Part shown: positions 16,508-24,838 of the stretch, in pieces | Layout of the letters: every line of letters begins with the position of its first letter | How positions within the stretch are numbered: position 1 is the stretch's first letter | DNA from: an uncultured Alphaproteobacteria bacterium | GTDB taxonomy: Bacteria; Pseudomonadota; Alphaproteobacteria; Rs-D84 | Assembly: GCA_944390835.1 (NCBI GenBank) | Contig: CALXQT010000014.1 | Coordinates: 1 to 37,527, forward strand | Direction of reading: 5' to 3' | DNA length: 37,527 nucleotides | The notes under the pieces: model-generated | The model's database searches: none | Seen by the model: only the letters and a program-made list of their open reading frames with translations | Told to the model about the DNA's origin: nothing | Program-made: the position numbers and the translations under genes

Positions 16508-16720
16508 ATGAAAAAAGGAATTCATCCAGAATATCATGAAATAAACGTAACCATGACAGATGGTAAAACGGTAAAAATGTATTCTTCTGTGAAGAAAGAT
16601 TTGGTTTTGTCCACAGATAACTTAAATCATTCTGCATGGACTGGTCAACGCAGCAATGTCGGCGAAAAGGGTCAACGTGCTGCTGGTTTTAAGAGTAAAT
16701 TTGCTGGATTTAAATTTTAA
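16508..16720 (+). CDS. rpmE: 50S ribosomal protein L31, zinc-free type
   Basis: L31 bridges the ribosomal subunits. The 70-aa product has the typical start MKKGIHPEYHEINVTMTDG, followed by HSAWTGQ and a basic end, GFKSKFAGF. It has no cysteines at all, so it is the C-minus form that does not bind zinc. AAAGGG precedes the ATG. The SuhB-like gene follows after 36 nt with no terminator between, so the two are probably co-transcribed. Confidence 0.93.
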   Translation: MKKGIHPEYHEINVTMTDGKTVKMYSSVKKDLVLSTDNLNHSAWTGQRSNVGEKGQRAAGFKSKFAGFKF

Positions 16721-16756
16721 AAGTACCAAATGCTTTAAATCGGACGGGTGGTTGCA

Positions 16757-17461
16757 ATGGAACTGTTGATCAAAGGTTCAACCGAATTAAATAAAATGTT
16801 CATGGCGTTACAGCGTACTGCGGCTGGATTGCGCCACGATTTCGGAGAGGTTGAAAATTTACAACAGTCTTTACATGGCGCGCGCGATTTCGTGAAAAAA
16901 GCTGCGGCAAGAATAGAAGAAAGCATTCTTAATGATTTATTGCTTGTTCGGCCGTCAGCGGGTTTGTTGACACCAAATGTTTCTCGTGAAGGTGACGGGC
17001 GGGACGAATTTGTACTTTCTTTGTCTGGGGCATCAAATTTTATTCGTGCAAACCCACATTTTGCGATTTCTTTGGCATTACGTTCGAATGATGAAACAAA
17101 AATAGCATTAGTATATTCCCCAATTGATGAACGTTTATATTATGCAGAAGCAGAACGTGGAACTTATGTCTTTTCTGCGTATCATTCTGCTCGGGTAAAG
17201 GTTTCTAATTTATCAGAACCTTCTGAAATAACTGTTGCGTATAATGTATCAGACGGGCGTTCTGTAATTGGCGATGCAAGACGTACAGGGTGTCCTGCCT
17301 TAGATTTAGCCTGGGTCGCATCAGGTAAATTTGACGCGTTTGTTTCTGATCCGCTAGATTTTGCGGAAATTGCTGCGGGGGATCTATTGGTGCGTGAGGC
17401 TGGTGGTAAAATTGTTATGGGAGCAGATTTAATTGCAACAAACGGTAAAGTAGAAATATAA
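16757..17461 (+). CDS. SuhB/inositol monophosphatase-like protein lacking catalytic aspartates
   Basis: The 234-aa fold is that of inositol monophosphatases. NFIRANPHFAISLAL, VYSPIDERLYYAE, GCPALDLAWVASGKFDAFV and IAAGDLLVREAGG all match family positions. The metal-binding motif, usually a form of W-x-I-D-P-L-D-G-T, reads FVLSLSGAS here: both aspartates are serine and one residue is missing. The usual GEE motif is also not clear. The third metal ligand region (PLDFAEIAAG) keeps its Asp. This is probably a pseudoenzyme. E. coli SuhB acts in rRNA antitermination, and a non-enzymatic role like that would fit the rpmE context, but this is inference. I prefer the ATG at 16757 over a GTG three codons earlier. 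Confidence 0.8.
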   Translation: MELLIKGSTELNKMFMALQRTAAGLRHDFGEVENLQQSLHGARDFVKKAAARIEESILNDLLLVRPSAGLLTPNVSREGDGRDEFVLSLSGASNFIRANPHFAISLALRSNDETKIALVYSPIDERLYYAEAERGTYVFSAYHSARVKVSNLSEPSEITVAYNVSDGRSVIGDARRTGCPALDLAWVASGKFDAFVSDPLDFAEIAAGDLLVREAGGKIVMGADLIATNGKVEI

Positions 17462-17477
17462 CGTATAAAAAATAAAT

Positions 17478-17500
17478 AAACCGCCTAAGGCGGTTTTTTA
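17478..17500 (+). terminator. Rho-independent terminator of rpmE-suhB-like
   Basis: Stem AAACCGCC / GGCGGTTT, loop TAA, then a T-run. Confidence 0.9.
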
Positions 17501-17566
17501 TATGCATGAACTTTGAATAATGTGCCTGACATAAAGTAAAGAAGGACTTAAATTTTTAATACAAAC

Positions 17567-17595
17567 TTGCAAACCGGGAATAAATATCGTAAACT
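17567..17595 (+). promoter_or_regulatory. Promoter of the PBP1A gene, near-leaderless
   Basis: TTGCAA, 17-bp spacer, TAAACT. The -10 ends 9 nt before the ATG and no ribosome binding site is present. Confidence 0.45.
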
Positions 17596-17604
17596 TTAAT
17601 AGTT

Positions 17605-19653
17605 ATGAAATTCAAAAAAATATTACGAATTTTCCTGAATACTTTGTTTTGGGGCTTTACTTTTTGTATTGCTGCATTGGCAGTATTAGTTTTTATTTAT
17701 GGTAACGATTTGCCAGATTATAAAAAGTTGGCAACTTATGCTCCGCCTGTGGCGACGCGATTATATGCTTCTGATGGCAGTTTGTTGATAGAATATGCGG
17801 AAGAAAGACGGGTTTTTATAGATTACGCAGATTTACCACCACAACTTATAAATGCTTTTATCGCGGCAGAAGATCAGAATTTCTGGACACATCCCGGTAT
17901 CGATGTCCAGGGAATTATGCGTGCCTTAGTAAATAATGGGTTGCATATGTTGGGCTTTGATGCGCGTTTTTCTGGTGCGTCTACGATAACTCAGCAAGTT
18001 GCAAAGAATTTCTTTTTAACATCAGAAAGAACGATTTCACGTAAAATAAAAGAGGCTATTTTAGCGCTGCGTTTAGAAAGAACATTTTCTAAAGAACATA
18101 TTTTAACACTATATATGAATCAGATATATTTGGGGGCTCGTGCATATGGTGTAGGATCTGCGGCATTGATGTATTTTAATAAACCTGTATCTGAATTGAC
18201 TTTATCGGAATGTGCATTTTTAGCCGCGTTACCAAAAGCACCTAATAATCGTGATGATGCAGTTGTTCGGCGAAATTATGTTTTGCGTCGTATGGTAGAT
18301 GAAGGTTATATAACTAAAGAAGAGGCGGATGCCGCGTCCGCAGAACCACTAAATATTAACAGTGGTTTTACCGCACAGATGGAAGAAGATTTTCAATATT
18401 TTGCAGAAGATGTGCGTCGGCAATTATTAGAGACTTTGGGTCGTGAAACCTTATATAATGAGGGGTTGTATATAAAGACAACGATTGTCCCGGAATTGCA
18501 GCATGCCGCTAGCGCAGCTTTAAACAAAGAACTGGATAGGTATAACTCCATTCGTGGGGAAAACGAGGCAAAATTACAAGGTGCAATTATTGCTATGAAC
18601 CCGCATACTGGACGTATTGTTGCAATGACGGGCGGGCGTTCTTTTAACGAAAGTTCATTTAATCGTGCAACGCAGGCCATGCGTCAAATAGGAAGTACGA
18701 TAAAGCCTTTTGTGTATCTGGCAGCATTGGAGCGTGGCGTGTCTCCAGAAAGTTTAATTTTAGATGCACCAATTGTTGGATGGCGTGAAGATGATACGCT
18801 ATGGAAACCCGAAAATTATGATAAAAAGTTTTTAGGTGATATACCTTTGCGCTATGCGTTAGAGACTTCGCGTAATGTTCCGGCTGTTCGAATGGTTCAA
18901 AGTTTGGGCGTGGAAAATGCAATAGAGGTTGCACAACGATTTGGCGTATATCCAGAAAATTTAAAAAATATAAATCTTTCTTTGGCTTTAGGATCTGGTG
19001 AAACAACGTTGCAAAAATTAGTTCAGGGGTATTCGGCTTTTGTAAATGGAGGATATTTGATAGAGCCTAAATTAGTTGATTATATTGAAGATAGATATGG
19101 ACGTGTACTTGACGGAGGAAAAGTGACGTTGATTGAGTGGAACGAGGAACTTTTGCCGCCAGAAAAAATATCAGACGCTGAACCATTATCAGATCCGCAA
19201 AGTTTGTATCAAATGGTATCTATACTACAAGGTGTTGTTGAGCGCGGAACAGGAAAGCAGGCGCGTGTGCAAGGACATACAATTGCCGGGAAAACAGGAA
19301 CAACGAACGATGTAAAAGATATCTGGTTCGTCGGTTTCTCAAAAAATTTAATTGCAGGAGTATATCTTGGGTTTGATTTGCCGCAACCGTTGGGGCAAGG
19401 TGCCGGCAGTCATATGGCCGCCCGCGTTTTTGCAGATTTTATGAAAGTTGCGCTGGCAGGTGAAACAAATCAACCTTTTTCTGTCCCCGATGGTTTAACT
19501 TTTGTGCGTGTTAATCGTAATAGTGGTGCCGCCGCATCTGCAGATCCTAATGGGACAATCATTACAGAGGCTTTTAAACCTGGTCAGAAACCTAATCCTG
19601 CTCCGCAGAAAGAAAATAAAAAGTCAGGTCCTGTTGTCGGCGGCGTGTTTTAA
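17605..19653 (+). CDS. mrcA: Penicillin-binding protein 1A (bifunctional transglycosylase/transpeptidase)
   Basis: This enzyme polymerises glycan strands from lipid II and cross-links peptides in the periplasm. The 682-aa product has one N-terminal membrane anchor (residues ~12-32). The GT51 domain has AAEDQNFWTHPGID (catalytic Glu89), GASTITQQVAKN and RKIKEAILALRLE. The transpeptidase domain has GSTIKPF (Ser364, Lys367), SRNVP (Ser422, Asn424) and KTGTT (Lys563). It is shorter than E. coli PBP1A (850 aa), so the regulatory insertion between domains seems reduced or absent. The tail is Pro/Asn/Lys-rich. The next gene encodes an MliC-like lysozyme-inhibitor lipoprotein, fitting a peptidoglycan theme. 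Confidence 0.93.
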   Translation: MKFKKILRIFLNTLFWGFTFCIAALAVLVFIYGNDLPDYKKLATYAPPVATRLYASDGSLLIEYAEERRVFIDYADLPPQLINAFIAAEDQNFWTHPGIDVQGIMRALVNNGLHMLGFDARFSGASTITQQVAKNFFLTSERTISRKIKEAILALRLERTFSKEHILTLYMNQIYLGARAYGVGSAALMYFNKPVSELTLSECAFLAALPKAPNNRDDAVVRRNYVLRRMVDEGYITKEEADAASAEPLNINSGFTAQMEEDFQYFAEDVRRQLLETLGRETLYNEGLYIKTTIVPELQHAASAALNKELDRYNSIRGENEAKLQGAIIAMNPHTGRIVAMTGGRSFNESSFNRATQAMRQIGSTIKPFVYLAALERGVSPESLILDAPIVGWREDDTLWKPENYDKKFLGDIPLRYALETSRNVPAVRMVQSLGVENAIEVAQRFGVYPENLKNINLSLALGSGETTLQKLVQGYSAFVNGGYLIEPKLVDYIEDRYGRVLDGGKVTLIEWNEELLPPEKISDAEPLSDPQSLYQMVSILQGVVERGTGKQARVQGHTIAGKTGTTNDVKDIWFVGFSKNLIAGVYLGFDLPQPLGQGAGSHMAARVFADFMKVALAGETNQPFSVPDGLTFVRVNRNSGAAASADPNGTIITEAFKPGQKPNPAPQKENKKSGPVVGGVF

Positions 19654-19709
19654 TAAACTTTTTTATAAAAATGTGTTATCATATATTTTATTAAAAGACG
19701 GAGGTTCAC

Positions 19710-19997
19710 ATGAAAAAGATGGCTTTGCTAGGATGTATGTTTTTAGCACTGATTGCATGCAGTAAAGAAGATTCCGGACTGAATTGCGGTGCGTATCATG
19801 TTGATATAACTATGTCTGAAGACGGAGAAACAATAAACGCTGTAATAAATGGGGATGAGGTATCGTTAAATCATGCTATTTCTGCGTCAGGGGTACGTTA
19901 CGTTGGTGAATTAAATGATACCATTGTAACTTTATGGAACAAGGGCGAAGATTGGACACTTTATTTAAATGAAGAAGAAATGATAGAATGCAAGTAA
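19710..19997 (+). CDS. MliC-like lysozyme-inhibitor lipoprotein
   Basis: The 95-aa product has a lipoprotein signal peptide with lipobox LIAC (Cys17). Without a +2 Asp it would probably go to the outer membrane. The mature part resembles the MliC/PliC family of c-type lysozyme inhibitors: ISASGVRYVGE matches the conserved SASGxRY, LWNKGEDWTLYL matches the W-x-KG-x-x-A/W-x-L strand, and EC near the end pairs with the Cys after the lipobox region (NCGAYH). GGAGG lies 7 nt before the ATG. It follows the PBP1A gene by 56 nt. Protection of peptidoglycan from host lysozyme is the expected role. Similarity is judged by eye. Confidence 0.65.
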   Translation: MKKMALLGCMFLALIACSKEDSGLNCGAYHVDITMSEDGETINAVINGDEVSLNHAISASGVRYVGELNDTIVTLWNKGEDWTLYLNEEEMIECK

Positions 19998-20025
19998 TTG
20001 TTAAATAACTTTAGCTTTTTATAAT
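19998..20025 (+). promoter_or_regulatory. Promoter of mraY
   Basis: TTGTTA, 16-bp spacer, TATAAT. Transcription should begin near 20032, only about 5 nt before the perfect hairpin at 20037-20071. The -35 box begins at the last base of the previous stop codon (19995-19997) plus one. Confidence 0.6.
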
Positions 20026-20036
20026 TATGTGATAAA

Positions 20037-20071
20037 ATGTCAGCATAAGAAGGAGATTTTTATGCTGACAT
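20037..20071 (+). promoter_or_regulatory. 5'-terminal hairpin over the mraY translation start
   Basis: The arms ATGTCAGCATA (20037-20047) and TATGCTGACAT (20061-20071) are perfectly complementary over 11 bp. The 13-nt loop holds the ribosome binding site AAGGAG, and the start codon ATG (20062-20064) lies in the stem. No T-run follows, so it is not a terminator. It is a candidate translational control element. Confidence 0.75.
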
Positions 20072-21150
20072 CTTTATTCCTTGGACGTGGTGTAACGTTT
20101 TTTGCCAGTGGATGGACCCAGTTTGCGGCCGCATTTGGTTTAGCGTTTTTAATAGTATTTTTATTCGGTCGATCTTTTATAAATACGATGCACCGTATTC
20201 AGAAAAAAGGCCAGCCTATCAGTGAAAACGTACCAGAGGCGCATAGAAAAAAAGCAGGAACACCAACAATGGGTGGGTTGCTTATTCTTACTGCGATTAT
20301 AATACCAAGTATTTTGTTTATGCCGATTTCTAATCCTACTGGTTGGATAGCATTGTTGGCTTTGGTAATGTTTGGTGCAATAGGATTTGTAGACGACTAT
20401 AAAAAGGTTGTGTCTCAATCAAAAAAAGCCGCTAATGGGCTGTCGCCATTGACACGTTTGGGGCTGGAGGCTTTATGTGTAATCATCTTGGCTTATTTAA
20501 TAAATAGAACAACCCCTTTATATATTCCTGAATTGTCATTAGTTATGCCGTTTGGAATTACCTGGTCGTTGGGTATTCTTTATTATTTGTTTGCTTATTT
20601 TGTTATAGCAGGTAGCGCCAATGCTACAAATATAACTGATGGATTGGACGGCATGTTAGTCAAGTTATATATGCCTGTTTTGGTGGTTCTGGTTGTGGCG
20701 CTATATGGGGCGACGAGAATAGGCTTTATGGATACTGTTATGTTCCTTCCGACTGCTAACGGATTGTATGCGGTATTAGGAGCCGCCTTCGGTGCAGTAC
20801 TTGGTTTCTTATGGTTTAACTCAAAGCCGGCATCAATATTTATGGGGGATGTTGGATCATTGGCGCTTGGCGGTTTTATGGGAACTGTAGCAATGCTTTT
20901 GAAATCCGAGATTATAATGGCAATTGCTGCAGGTATGATGGTTTTAATTTTGTTGTCTTCCTTTATACAGACAATGTATTTCAAATTATCCAGAAAAATA
21001 TCAGGTACTGGGAAACGGGTGTTCTTGCGTGCACCATTACATCATCATTTTGAAGAGATGGGATGGCCAGAAACAAAAATAGTGGAACGCTTTTTCATAA
21101 TATCGATATTATTTTCTGGGCTTGCGTTGGTTCTTTTGAAGTTTGCGTAA
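20062..21150 (+). CDS. mraY: Phospho-N-acetylmuramoyl-pentapeptide transferase
   Basis: MraY makes lipid I by moving phospho-MurNAc-pentapeptide to undecaprenyl phosphate at the inner membrane. The 362-aa product is polytopic with about ten membrane segments. It carries the family motifs HRKKAGTPTMGGLLIL, FVDDYKK (catalytic Asp pair), ANATNITDGLDGML, NSKPASIFMGDVGSLALGG and HHHFEEMGWPE. The start is the ATG after AAGGAG; an upstream in-frame TTG at 20029 lies outside the expected transcript. murF and murD, its usual neighbours, are missing. It has its own promoter and a terminator, so it is transcribed apart from ftsW-murG. Confidence 0.96.
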   Translation: MLTSLFLGRGVTFFASGWTQFAAAFGLAFLIVFLFGRSFINTMHRIQKKGQPISENVPEAHRKKAGTPTMGGLLILTAIIIPSILFMPISNPTGWIALLALVMFGAIGFVDDYKKVVSQSKKAANGLSPLTRLGLEALCVIILAYLINRTTPLYIPELSLVMPFGITWSLGILYYLFAYFVIAGSANATNITDGLDGMLVKLYMPVLVVLVVALYGATRIGFMDTVMFLPTANGLYAVLGAAFGAVLGFLWFNSKPASIFMGDVGSLALGGFMGTVAMLLKSEIIMAIAAGMMVLILLSSFIQTMYFKLSRKISGTGKRVFLRAPLHHHFEEMGWPETKIVERFFIISILFSGLALVLLKFA

Positions 21151-21153
21151 AAT

Positions 21154-21178
21154 AAATCCCGGTTTACCGGGATTTTTA
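21154..21178 (+). terminator. Rho-independent terminator of mraY
   Basis: Stem AAATCCCGG / CCGGGATTT, loop TTTA, then T-run. Confidence 0.9.
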
Positions 21179-21219
21179 ATAAAAATATTTTCATCAGTAT
21201 ATTTTCTTAAAAAAGATGA

Positions 21220-21225
21220 TATAAT
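21220..21225 (+). promoter_or_regulatory. -10 box of ftsW-murG, near-leaderless
   Basis: TATAAT ends 9 nt before the ATG at 21235, with no ribosome binding site. No clear -35 box is visible. Confidence 0.55.
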
Positions 21226-21234
21226 ATTCAAGAC

Positions 21235-22371
21235 ATGTTAAGAACCGAAGAAAGTAAACTTACGAGTTGGTATTTTGAAATAGACCGAAAGCTGTTGGCC
21301 TATGTGTTAGTTATGATGGTCATCAGCGTTATATGCATGATTTCTGCAGGATCTGTGGCGGCAGAACGTATCGGTCAATCTTGGAATTATTATATCGTTA
21401 AAGCAATCCCCTTTTATTTTATTGGCGCTGTAATTTTATTAGGAGCCAGTATGTTAAATAAAAAATGGGTTATTCGTATATCTTGGTTGAATGTTATAAT
21501 TGGGTTGCTGTTATTGATTGTAACTATTGTTGCACCACATACTATAAACGGTTCAGATAGATTTGTTTCTTTGGGTTTTGCCAATGTTATGCCTGCAGAT
21601 ATTATGAAACCAGGTTTTATAATTATTACTGCATGGTTCTTGGCGAAAATGCGTGATGCATATGGTGATGATATATTTTTTAATAAATCGGCGTGGCAAT
21701 TTAAGTGGTTGTCGTGGTGGCCGTATTTAGCAACTTTTGCATTGGCTTTATTAATAATTTTCTCTCATCCTGATCTAGGAACGTCTATTTTGTATTTGGC
21801 TGTGTTATGCGCCATGATGTTTATTGCTGGTTTACCATTGGTTATTATACCTGTAATAGGGTTAGCGGGGGTTGGATTGTTAACTGTTGCCTTCTTTACA
21901 ATGTCGCACGTACACAATCGTATAATTTCCTTTTTTACAGGTACGGGAGATACTTATCAAGTAACCCAATCTGTACAATCTATTCAAAATGGTGGTTTGT
22001 TTGGTCAAGGAGACGGTTCTTTTGTAAAGCAGTCATTGCCTGATGCACATACCGATTTTATATTTGCTGCTTTGGCAGAAGATGCTGGTGCGATATTGGC
22101 ATGCGCCTTGCTGGTTTTTTTGATGTTGGTATTACGTCGTTTGATCTTAAACGCGACTAATGCCCGTGATAAATTCGTTTTTTATGCTGCAGGTGGAACA
22201 GCGGCATTGTTTGGAACACAAGTGTGTATAAATTTAATGTCTACGCTGCATTTGTTTGCGCCTAAAGGTATGACATTACCATTTATATCATATGGGGGTA
22301 GTTCGTTATTGGCTTTCTGTTTGCTGTTCGGTATGATAATGGCAGTAGTACGAGAAGATAAGTGGAAATAA
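21235..22371 (+). CDS. ftsW: FtsW-type peptidoglycan glycosyltransferase (SEDS family)
   Basis: FtsW polymerises septal peptidoglycan from lipid II together with a class B penicillin-binding protein. The 378-aa product has about ten membrane segments. SEDS motifs include NGSDRFVSLG, ADIMKPG, HPDLGTS, the loop VQSIQNGGLFGQGDG, LPDAHTDFIFAALAEDAG and PFISYGGSSLL. Position before murG supports FtsW rather than RodA. The start codon follows a TATAAT box by 9 nt. The stop is just 14 nt before the murG ATG, so the two form an operon. Confidence 0.92.
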   Translation: MLRTEESKLTSWYFEIDRKLLAYVLVMMVISVICMISAGSVAAERIGQSWNYYIVKAIPFYFIGAVILLGASMLNKKWVIRISWLNVIIGLLLLIVTIVAPHTINGSDRFVSLGFANVMPADIMKPGFIIITAWFLAKMRDAYGDDIFFNKSAWQFKWLSWWPYLATFALALLIIFSHPDLGTSILYLAVLCAMMFIAGLPLVIIPVIGLAGVGLLTVAFFTMSHVHNRIISFFTGTGDTYQVTQSVQSIQNGGLFGQGDGSFVKQSLPDAHTDFIFAALAEDAGAILACALLVFLMLVLRRLILNATNARDKFVFYAAGGTAALFGTQVCINLMSTLHLFAPKGMTLPFISYGGSSLLAFCLLFGMIMAVVREDKWK

Positions 22372-22385
22372 AAAAGGTATGGATA

Positions 22386-23432
22386 ATGAGAATATGGATT
22401 GCGACTGGTGGTACTGGTGGGCATGTTTTTCCTGCTTTAAGTGTGGCTGCTGAGTTAGTAGCGCGTGGTCATCGTGTAACCATTTCGGCAGATCGTCGCG
22501 TAAAAAAAATGGTGCGTGACGGTGCACCAAATGGTGCAAAAATAGCGTCGGTTTGGGCTTCGGGTGTTGGCGCAAAAAGCCGGATTAAGCAGGTGGTTGC
22601 TTTGTCGAAAATCGCTGTTTCTGCTGCATGGTTGTCATTGCGCTTCGTTTTCTTGCGCCCTGCACGCGTCGTTGCCTTTGGTGGATATGCGTCGGTACCT
22701 GTTGTGTTCGCCGCACATTTATGGAAAATACCTACTTATTTACATGAACAAAACGCTGCTATCGGGCGCGCAAATAAATTTACTATGCGGTGGGTAAAGA
22801 CTCTTATGACTAGTTTCCCAACTGTTGATGGTATACCTTCAAATACATCCGCCAGAGTCGTTTATACGGGGTTACCTGTGCGACATGAATTCTTGGCTGC
22901 TGCTGGATCGCCTATACCTGCTGCTTCTAAGTTATTAGTTACTGGTGGTTCTTTGGGGGCGCAGATATTAGATGAGGTTGTTCCGGCCGCATTATTACAA
23001 ATGAAAAATAAAAAGATATTTGTTACGCATCAGACGCGCCCAGAAAATGTCGCTAGATTACAAAAATTATATGCAGATAATAAAATTAGAGCAAATGTTT
23101 TGTCTTTTATACATGATATGGCAGGCACGATTGTTGATGCGGATTTAGTAATTGGGCGTAGCGGTGCTAGTACAGTTGTAGAATTAGAAACAATAGGGCG
23201 TGGTGCAATACTTGTTCCACTAAATATAAATCCGGACCAGGCTGCTAACGCAAATAGTTTTGCACGTCTTGGGGGTGGTTTTGCGGTGCCACAAGAAAAG
23301 TTTACACCAAAATGGCTGGCCGCAACGTTGACAGAGTTATTTGATAACCCATCACGATTGGAAAAAATGGCTAAAAAGTCTCTTGTTCCTAATAATGCGG
23401 TTCAAACAATTTGTGATGAAGTAACAAAATAA
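22386..23432 (+). CDS. murG: UDP-GlcNAc : undecaprenyl-PP-MurNAc-pentapeptide GlcNAc transferase
   Basis: MurG turns lipid I into lipid II on the cytoplasmic face of the inner membrane. The 348-aa product is a GT-B enzyme. The N-terminal glycine loop is ATGGTGGHVFPAL, the second is TGGSLGAQ, and the sugar-nucleotide site is IGRSGASTVVELETIGRG, followed by DQAANA. I chose the ATG at 22386, since it directly precedes the glycine loop and has AAAAAGG 8 nt upstream; an in-frame GTG at 22362 overlaps ftsW. The usual DHQ near the donor site reads PDQ here. The downstream murC, murB and ddl genes are absent. Confidence 0.95.
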   Translation: MRIWIATGGTGGHVFPALSVAAELVARGHRVTISADRRVKKMVRDGAPNGAKIASVWASGVGAKSRIKQVVALSKIAVSAAWLSLRFVFLRPARVVAFGGYASVPVVFAAHLWKIPTYLHEQNAAIGRANKFTMRWVKTLMTSFPTVDGIPSNTSARVVYTGLPVRHEFLAAAGSPIPAASKLLVTGGSLGAQILDEVVPAALLQMKNKKIFVTHQTRPENVARLQKLYADNKIRANVLSFIHDMAGTIVDADLVIGRSGASTVVELETIGRGAILVPLNINPDQAANANSFARLGGGFAVPQEKFTPKWLAATLTELFDNPSRLEKMAKKSLVPNNAVQTICDEVTK

Positions 23433-23503
23433 TAATTTGTGTATTTTTCTGCTTGCTTGCGATTCGCTATTTGTTCTATCATAAAGTAAGGAAGGAAAGA
23501 AAA

Positions 23504-24838
23504 ATGCGACAGATTGCAATCTCTGTTTTATCGCTATTTATTGTTTTGCCTGCTTTTGCAGATGTAAGGTTACCAGTTGTAAATATTACAGCAGGTGGCG
23601 TTTCTGCACGTGCTGCGTTCGGTGAACCCGTGGTAAAACAAACAGAAAAGGTCGTTGCAAATAATGCAACAAATGGGGAGAATAAAGAAAAAATTGCGAA
23701 CGCCGAAACCAATAATCGGGGTGTTGTATCACGTAATACAATTAGCAAACCTGTGCAGATTGATGCGTTGGCAGACGCAGGTGAGCAAATTATTGCATCA
23801 GATATATTATCACCACGTCGACCAAGTTCTGATTTGTGGACCAGTTCGTCATCAAATATCATGCCTTTGCGGTTACCAACCCCACAGGAGTTTTCTGTAA
23901 TTAGATCTGATTCTGCATTGCCAGAAGAAAGTTTAGATGGAGATATATCACAGCAGTTTGCATATGATTCTGGTATTAAAGAGGTTGTTAAAGAAAAGGA
24001 ACCTTTGTCGGAATTAGATTCACAGATTGCTCGTTTAAATGAATTGCAACGGCTTGCGGATGAAAGCGTTCAAAAGAGTCTGGCCTCGAATGAAAAAGAA
24101 CAATCTCGTCGTGTGGTTTCCCGTAACACAGTTACTCGTCAAACGTCGGAAACAACGAAATCATCACCAGATAATGAGATAAAGTTGGCGCGTATGGTGG
24201 TTCCTATGGATGATTCAGGAGATGATGTAATTGTTCGGGCCGTTCAACGTGCTGAATCGCCTCAGATAATCTCAACGCGTAACGAGATGACACAGATGAG
24301 CCCTACTGAATTACGAAAAGCGTTTAGAAAAACGTTTTTGTCAGAGAACAAGCATTTGTCTACATTCCAAATAGATAACCGTTTTGATGTTGCAAGTGAT
24401 ATGACGGTTAATGCAGAAGGTTTTACATCGGAACGGGATTTGTCCGAAACAGGTGGAATTCGCCCATTGGAAATAAAAATAAAATTTCGTAATGATGATG
24501 CAGCGTTATCTCGTGATAATTATAATTTGTTGACAGAATATGCTGGTATAGTATTAAGTAATCCTACACGTGCTGTACAAGTTTCTATTCCTCAGACAGT
24601 TACAACAAATGCAGATGATAGGAAATTGGCGGCTCGTCGATTGGCCATAATAGAACAAGTTCTGCGTGATAACGGGATTTCAGAACAAAGAATACTGCCG
24701 GTATTGTCTCAAAGAGATGAAGAAGGTTTGGTCTTGCGTATGATTTCATTAGATCAGTATGAAACATTGACTAAACAGCAACGTGATGTGTTTGGTGATA
24801 CTGTCAGTAAGAAAACGTATAGAAGTATGTCTTGGTAA
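23504..24838 (+). CDS. Exported V-S-R motif protein with OmpA-like C-terminus
   Basis: The 444-aa product has a signal peptide ending in LPAFADV. The N-terminal half is polar and largely disordered in appearance, with two copies of VVSRN: GVVSRNTISK and RRVVSRNTVTR. These match the V-S-R units in the 723- and 803-aa proteins. A charged helical stretch (LDSQIARLNELQRLADE) lies near residue 175. The C-terminal ~100 residues resemble an OmpA/MotB peptidoglycan-binding domain: LEIKIKFRNDDAAL, then DDRKLAARRLAIIEQVLRDNGI and EQRILPV. The last glycan-contact residues are not clearly kept. GGAAGGA precedes the ATG. A wall-anchored periplasmic or outer-membrane role is inferred. No cysteines are present. 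Confidence 0.7.
   Translation: MRQIAISVLSLFIVLPAFADVRLPVVNITAGGVSARAAFGEPVVKQTEKVVANNATNGENKEKIANAETNNRGVVSRNTISKPVQIDALADAGEQIIASDILSPRRPSSDLWTSSSSNIMPLRLPTPQEFSVIRSDSALPEESLDGDISQQFAYDSGIKEVVKEKEPLSELDSQIARLNELQRLADESVQKSLASNEKEQSRRVVSRNTVTRQTSETTKSSPDNEIKLARMVVPMDDSGDDVIVRAVQRAESPQIISTRNEMTQMSPTELRKAFRKTFLSENKHLSTFQIDNRFDVASDMTVNAEGFTSERDLSETGGIRPLEIKIKFRNDDAALSRDNYNLLTEYAGIVLSNPTRAVQVSIPQTVTTNADDRKLAARRLAIIEQVLRDNGISEQRILPVLSQRDEEGLVLRMISLDQYETLTKQQRDVFGDTVSKKTYRSMSW

Noticed and set aside
20037..20071. Hairpin near mraY read as a terminator of the lysozyme-inhibitor gene
   Set aside because: No T-run follows the stem, it lies downstream of the mraY -10 box, and its right arm is inside the mraY coding sequence.
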